Assembly (NCBI GenBank): GCA_030843315.1
Contig: JAUUPT010000024.1
Location: forward strand, 1-52,646
Direction of reading: 5' to 3'
Source of the DNA: Bacteroidaceae bacterium
GTDB lineage: Bacteria > Bacteroidota > Bacteroidia > Bacteroidales > Bacteroidaceae
Length of the DNA stretch: 52,646 nt
Shown: positions 49,116 to 52,646 of the stretch, piece after piece
Layout of the letters: the number at the start of each line of letters is the position of its first letter
Numbering within the stretch: the stretch's first letter is position 1
Notes under the pieces: model-generated
Told to the model about the DNA's origin: nothing
What the model saw: the letters and a program-made list of their open reading frames with translations, nothing else
The model's database searches: none
Translations under genes and position numbers: made by a program

Positions 49116-50003
49116 TTATTGTTTACGATATTCCTTAGGGGACATACCGGTGTGATGCTTGAAGTATTTACCGAAGAAAGATTGATTGGCAAAGTGTAGT
49201 TCGTCGGCAATCTCCTGGATACTGAGCTCGGAGGACTTCAACAGAGCTTTGGCTTCCAATACCACCAGGCTGTCAATCCAGTCGCCTGCCGTTCTTCCAC
49301 TAATCTCCTTCACTACGGTAGAGAGGTGCTTGGCGGTCAGGAACATCTTATCGGCATAATAAGAAACGCTGCGTTCTTCTTTATAGGATTCGGAAATGGC
49401 GCGGATAAAACGCTCGAACAAGTCTTCCTTCCGGCTCTTGGGAATGCGTTCCTGAACGACGTGTCCCTGATAAATATTGTATAACTCGTAGAACAATGCC
49501 AGCAGCAAACCTTGGGTTATCTCTTTGCGGTAAGGATTGTCCTTCAACTTCACCTTGCTCCAAAGAAAAGAATGGTACTCCAGGAACGACTGGGATTCTT
49601 CGGGAGTGATACGGATAAAAGGCTGATCCTTAATCATGAAAAACATAGGAAAGAGCTGCTGCATGGTAGGTATCACCATATCCATGAAGTCTCTCGACAC
49701 AGCGATGAAGAGACCTGAGAAGTCATCGGAGCGTTCCAACTGCTGTATTATCTGATCGGGCAGAATAATGCCCAGCATCCCTTTCCCAAACTCGTACTGC
49801 TGCAGATTGAGTTCCACCCGGCAACTGCCCGACATACAGATGAGCAGGCAAGCGGCGTTCAGTCGGGTAGGATAAACGCTCAAAGGAATATCTTTTATAT
49901 CGTTGAAGATGGCAAAATCATTGCCAATGAAATCAATCATCGGCAAATGATGTATCTGGGAGATATCCACACTTCGTATTCTCTTAGTTTCCATAAATCG
50001 CAT
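49116..50003 (-). CDS. AraC family transcriptional regulator
   Basis: A 295-residue regulator. The N-terminal cupin-like sensing domain (about 20-170) includes NAACLLICMSGSCRVELNLQQYEFGKGMLGIILPDQ. The C-terminal pair of helix-turn-helix motifs (about 195-295) has FLTAKHLSTVVKEISGRTAGDWI and SIQEIADELHFANQSFFGKYFKHHTGMSPKEYR. ATG 49994 is an equally possible start, three residues shorter. It is co-directional with the creatininase gene (11-nt gap) and with the TonB receptor upstream (75-nt gap), either of which could be its target. Effector unknown. Confidence 0.93.
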   Translation of the reverse strand: MRFMETKRIRSVDISQIHHLPMIDFIGNDFAIFNDIKDIPLSVYPTRLNAACLLICMSGSCRVELNLQQYEFGKGMLGIILPDQIIQQLERSDDFSGLFIAVSRDFMDMVIPTMQQLFPMFFMIKDQPFIRITPEESQSFLEYHSFLWSKVKLKDNPYRKEITQGLLLALFYELYNIYQGHVVQERIPKSRKEDLFERFIRAISESYKEERSVSYYADKMFLTAKHLSTVVKEISGRTAGDWIDSLVVLEAKALLKSSELSIQEIADELHFANQSFFGKYFKHHTGMSPKEYRKQ

Positions 50004-50078
50004 GCTTTAGCGACAAAAATAGGATTATTTTATGGAATACTTCCCTAAAATTCCTTAAATAGAGAAAGGAGGGCACTC

Positions 50079-52403
50079 TTAATTCATGATTTTAAATCCG
50101 ATAAAGAATGTCCGCGGCTGCGTAGGTCCATAGAAGTAACCGGCATCGCGGTATTCACCCTTATCCAAGTCCTTCTGGAAGCTATTGAAAATGTTCTGCA
50201 TTCCTGTATTCACTTGGAGCTTGATGTGATTGCGAAGGACAAATGTATAGTTCAGCTTCACGTTGAAGTCGAAGAACTGAGGGGTATTCTCCATGCGGTC
50301 GGTCTCAATGTTGCAGAAAGCGCCTTCGGGGGCATCTATAGGGGCATAGTGGGGAACGATCATCTTGCCGGTATAGGTGCCGGAGAGGGAGAAGTCGAAA
50401 TTCCGGGCCGGTGCAGACGAAAAGGTGAAGTAACCGTAATAGTCAGGCGTGCGGGGCATACGTTTGGTCGTCAAGTCCTGCCCGTCTACCTGCGTCCAGG
50501 CTTCCTCGCGGGTGTAGCAACTGCGCTGTGCCGTGAAGCCGAGTTGGAACTGTGCTTCCTTGCCATGAGCAATCTTGGCATCGAGGTTGGCACCATATAC
50601 GCGGGCACCGTTTCCGTTGCGACGTTCTTTGATGACGTCACCCACCTCGTTCTTGCCGAGGTCTTCGAGGACGAAAACGTGGCGCAGGTCGGTATAGAAA
50701 CCCTCGACTAAGAGGTTTGCCTGCCAGTGTCCCAGGTGCGTGGTCCAGTCTATCGAACCGCTGTAACTGTTGGAACGCTCTTCGCGCAGGTCATCCGCCA
50801 ACTTGATTTGTACGCCTTCGCCACCTACGGCGGTCACGTGCAGATCTTCGTCATAGGCTTGCGGGGCACGGAAACCGGTAGAGTAAGTCAGGCGTGCCTG
50901 GAAGTCATCGGACGGTTTATAGAGCAGGTTTACGCGGGGACTGAAGATGGGGTTGTCTATCAGATTATGTTTGTCCAGGCGGGCACCGACAAGCAGAGTC
51001 AGCAGGTTCATCTTCCATTCGTTCTGCACAAAGGCGCTGGCTATGCGGACGTCTTGCTCCATGTCGCGGTGATAGCCGGTCATGACGTCGTGCAGGGAGT
51101 TGTCCTGATACTCCAGTCCGCCGGTAAAGGTGGCGGGAGCGAAGAAACAGTTGTCCATATTGCCCACATACATGGCGCCGGCCACCCAAGTCAAGTCTTT
51201 CGTCTTGCCATAGGCATTGGCATCTTGCTGGGCACCGTAGTAGCTGTTGCGGTCGGTGTGCTGGATGGATGCGTATGCCGAAATTTTATGCTTGTACTCT
51301 TTCCAGAAGAGGTCGTAGCTGACGCCTCCGCTATTGATGATATGCTTGGTTTGCTCGGTGATGTCCGTTTCGTGCGGTTGCAGGTCGAACTTATTGCCGC
51401 CGCGGCGGAACTCGTTGGTAGTGTGATACTCCAGGTTGATTCGGCTGAATTGCGTGGGGCGGTAATAGGCACGGAAGCCGAAGGTGTTCATGTTGAGTTT
51501 GCCCAACTCGGAGAAGCCGTCGCCGTCACGGTCGTAAGGATTGCGGTTGCGATAGCTTTCGTAGAGGGCGATGCCATAAGACTGGTCCGGGGCAACCAAC
51601 GACACATTGCCGCCCATATACTGCTCCCACGACTTTCCGTCCATCTGAGAGAACATGCTCGACACCTGGAAGGAGTTATTGATAGGGTCTTTCGTGATGA
51701 TATTGACAGTTCCCCCCACGGCATTGGCACCGAACAGGGCGGAACCGCCACCACGTACCACTTCTACGCGTTCAATCATGTTTACGGGGATTTGTTCCAG
51801 TCCGTAGACGCCACTCAGCGCACTGATGATGGGGCGGCTGTTGATAAGAATCTGCGAGTAAGGTCCTTCCAGTCCGTTGATGCGCACTTGGGGGAAACCG
51901 CAGTTCTGGCAGTTGTTCTCCACACGCAAGCCCGACTGGTAGTTCAAAGTTTTTGCTAAATCCGTAGAGTTGACCATTTCAAAGAGTTTGGCACTCATCA
52001 CGTTCACCACTACCGGAGCATTCTTGCGGCTCACCTCGTTGCGGTTGGCAGATACCACCACCTCGTCGGTCATGAAGCTCTCCTCCACCATCGGGAAGTG
52101 GACGACGGTGGTGAAGTCCTTATTCACCACCACTTCCTTCTCCTGCGTCTTATATCCTACGGCGGAGACACGGAGCGTATATTTTCCTACCGGAAGCTTG
52201 CGAAACTCGAACTGTCCTTCTTCATTGGACACCGTTCCCTGATTACTACCCACCACCAGGATGGTGGCATAGGGTATGTTTTCTTCTGTACCTTTCACTA
52301 TAACGTGACCGGAAATCATGTTACCTTCCTTTATCGGATTTGTGGCAAAAGAGGTGCTGATGCTTACCACTGCAAGTATCAACACTAATATATATTGTTT
52401 CAT
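50079..52403 (-). CDS. TonB-dependent outer-membrane receptor (not SusC-type)
   Basis: A 774-residue receptor. Signal peptide 1-20, then a carboxypeptidase-like regulatory domain (about 28-105, GTVSNEEGQFEFRKLPVGKYTLRVSAVGYKT-type, common in Bacteroidota). The plug spans about 115-240 and contains NCQNCGFPQVRINGLEGPYS with a CxxC pair (Cys165, Cys168) and VEVVRGGGSALFGANAVGGTVNII. The remainder is a 22-strand barrel ending in FIGFKIMN. Its size and lack of a SusD partner point to a metal, haem, siderophore or corrinoid receptor (CirA/FepA/BtuB type) rather than a glycan importer. The substrate is unknown. Its promoter region borders palindrome array 3. Confidence 0.93.
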   Translation of the reverse strand: MKQYILVLILAVVSISTSFATNPIKEGNMISGHVIVKGTEENIPYATILVVGSNQGTVSNEEGQFEFRKLPVGKYTLRVSAVGYKTQEKEVVVNKDFTTVVHFPMVEESFMTDEVVVSANRNEVSRKNAPVVVNVMSAKLFEMVNSTDLAKTLNYQSGLRVENNCQNCGFPQVRINGLEGPYSQILINSRPIISALSGVYGLEQIPVNMIERVEVVRGGGSALFGANAVGGTVNIITKDPINNSFQVSSMFSQMDGKSWEQYMGGNVSLVAPDQSYGIALYESYRNRNPYDRDGDGFSELGKLNMNTFGFRAYYRPTQFSRINLEYHTTNEFRRGGNKFDLQPHETDITEQTKHIINSGGVSYDLFWKEYKHKISAYASIQHTDRNSYYGAQQDANAYGKTKDLTWVAGAMYVGNMDNCFFAPATFTGGLEYQDNSLHDVMTGYHRDMEQDVRIASAFVQNEWKMNLLTLLVGARLDKHNLIDNPIFSPRVNLLYKPSDDFQARLTYSTGFRAPQAYDEDLHVTAVGGEGVQIKLADDLREERSNSYSGSIDWTTHLGHWQANLLVEGFYTDLRHVFVLEDLGKNEVGDVIKERRNGNGARVYGANLDAKIAHGKEAQFQLGFTAQRSCYTREEAWTQVDGQDLTTKRMPRTPDYYGYFTFSSAPARNFDFSLSGTYTGKMIVPHYAPIDAPEGAFCNIETDRMENTPQFFDFNVKLNYTFVLRNHIKLQVNTGMQNIFNSFQKDLDKGEYRDAGYFYGPTQPRTFFIGFKIMN

Positions 52404-52487
52404 CTGACTTGTACTTTAAGTTTAATATGGATAATACCTAAGAAGAGAGACACTCTGTCTCTGACTCAGCTATGCACTGTCCTGGAG

Positions 52488-52646
52488 TGAGGATATAATC
52501 ATTGGGGATGATTTGTATAATCATTATACATGATTCCTATAATCATTATACATGATTCCTATAATCATTATACATGATTCCTACAATCATCATACATGAT
52601 TCCTATAATCATTATACATGATTCCTACAATCATCATACATGATTC
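52488..52646. repeat. Array 3 of 22-bp palindromic repeats (at least 6 units, continues past the window)
   Basis: Units of form TGATT-N5-AATCA start at 52509, 52531, 52553, 52575, 52597 and 52619, an exact 22-bp period, with 7-nt spacers TTATACA or TCATACA. A degenerate unit precedes at 52488-52501 and a cut unit begins at 52641. Two unit versions (centre CCTAT with spacer TTATACA; CCTAC with TCATACA) differ at linked positions and run a-a-b-a-b. Seen in another phase, AATCATTATACATGATT is a 17-bp palindrome with a 5-nt spacer, the layout of array 1. It lies upstream of the TonB receptor gene. Confidence 0.92.

Noticed and set aside
50727..51959. 410-residue reading frame antisense to the TonB receptor
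   Set aside because: A low-complexity, valine-rich shadow frame with no start signal.
1..52646. Prophage, insertion sequence, conjugative element or toxin-antitoxin system
   Set aside because: No integrase, transposase, relaxase, phage structural or toxin gene is visible, and gene content is typical of core chromosome.

Overview
The window is chromosomal DNA of a gut-type Bacteroides (Bacteroidota). The evidence is the promoter grammar (TTTG, about 19-20 nt, TAnnTTTG) before many genes, the gene families present (DUF3943, DUF4492-cydAB, DUF6377, LA_2272-type surface repeats, class 3 fructose bisphosphatase) and the lack of strong Shine-Dalgarno sites. The species cannot be fixed from sequence alone. 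No prophage, insertion sequence, CRISPR array or integrative element is visible. Most of the window is housekeeping and transport DNA.

Layout. 1-1000: the end of a receiver domain, tRNA-Lys(TTT), a terminator, an array of 22-bp palindromic repeats and a small conserved protein. 1133-3420: a DUF3943 outer-membrane protein and an SDR oxidoreductase, both minus. 3577-9303: potABCD polyamine importer plus a MATE exporter. 9383-10909: OmpA-like lipoprotein, a C-rich dispersed inverted repeat and mtgA. 10959-14006 (minus): cytochrome bd oxidase with its DUF4492 partner. 14222-20994: TolC / MacA / MacB-type ATPase / MacB-type permease, then a LytS-type kinase and LytTR regulator, with a second 22-bp palindrome array between permease and kinase. 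20995-29008: a probable small RNA, then a DUF6377 regulator and five enzyme genes. Their order matches, from memory, the B. thetaiotaomicron BT2160-BT2156 locus (glucosinolate / 3-keto-glycoside processing), with one additional DUF1080-PHP gene here. 29184-33920: a YhiM-like membrane protein converging on the oxidative pentose phosphate operon gnd-zwf-pgl. 34048-37520: a dicarboxylate/amino-acid symporter and the GDP-fucose genes gmd and fcl. 37564-45536: an acyl-CoA-synthetase-like enzyme, a 16-residue-repeat surface protein, class 3 FBPase, an AspT/YidE-type transporter and an acyltransferase. 45616-45883: a Ser-Glu-Lys tRNA operon (minus). 46123-48340: a MATE exporter, a Crp/Fnr-type regulator and a candidate Fnr-activated small RNA. 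48343-52403 (minus): a creatininase-family enzyme, an AraC regulator and a TonB-dependent receptor. 52488-52646: a third 22-bp palindrome array running off the window.

The most unusual signal is that three intergenic arrays with unrelated sequences (617-721, 18983-19107, 52509-52646) share one design: short palindromes repeated exactly every 22 bp, with half-sites recombined between units. I know of no named element with this description. Two further candidates are intergenic small RNAs with a clear promoter and terminator. One of them carries a perfect Fnr-like palindrome centred about 41 nt upstream of the predicted start, directly downstream of a Crp/Fnr-family gene.
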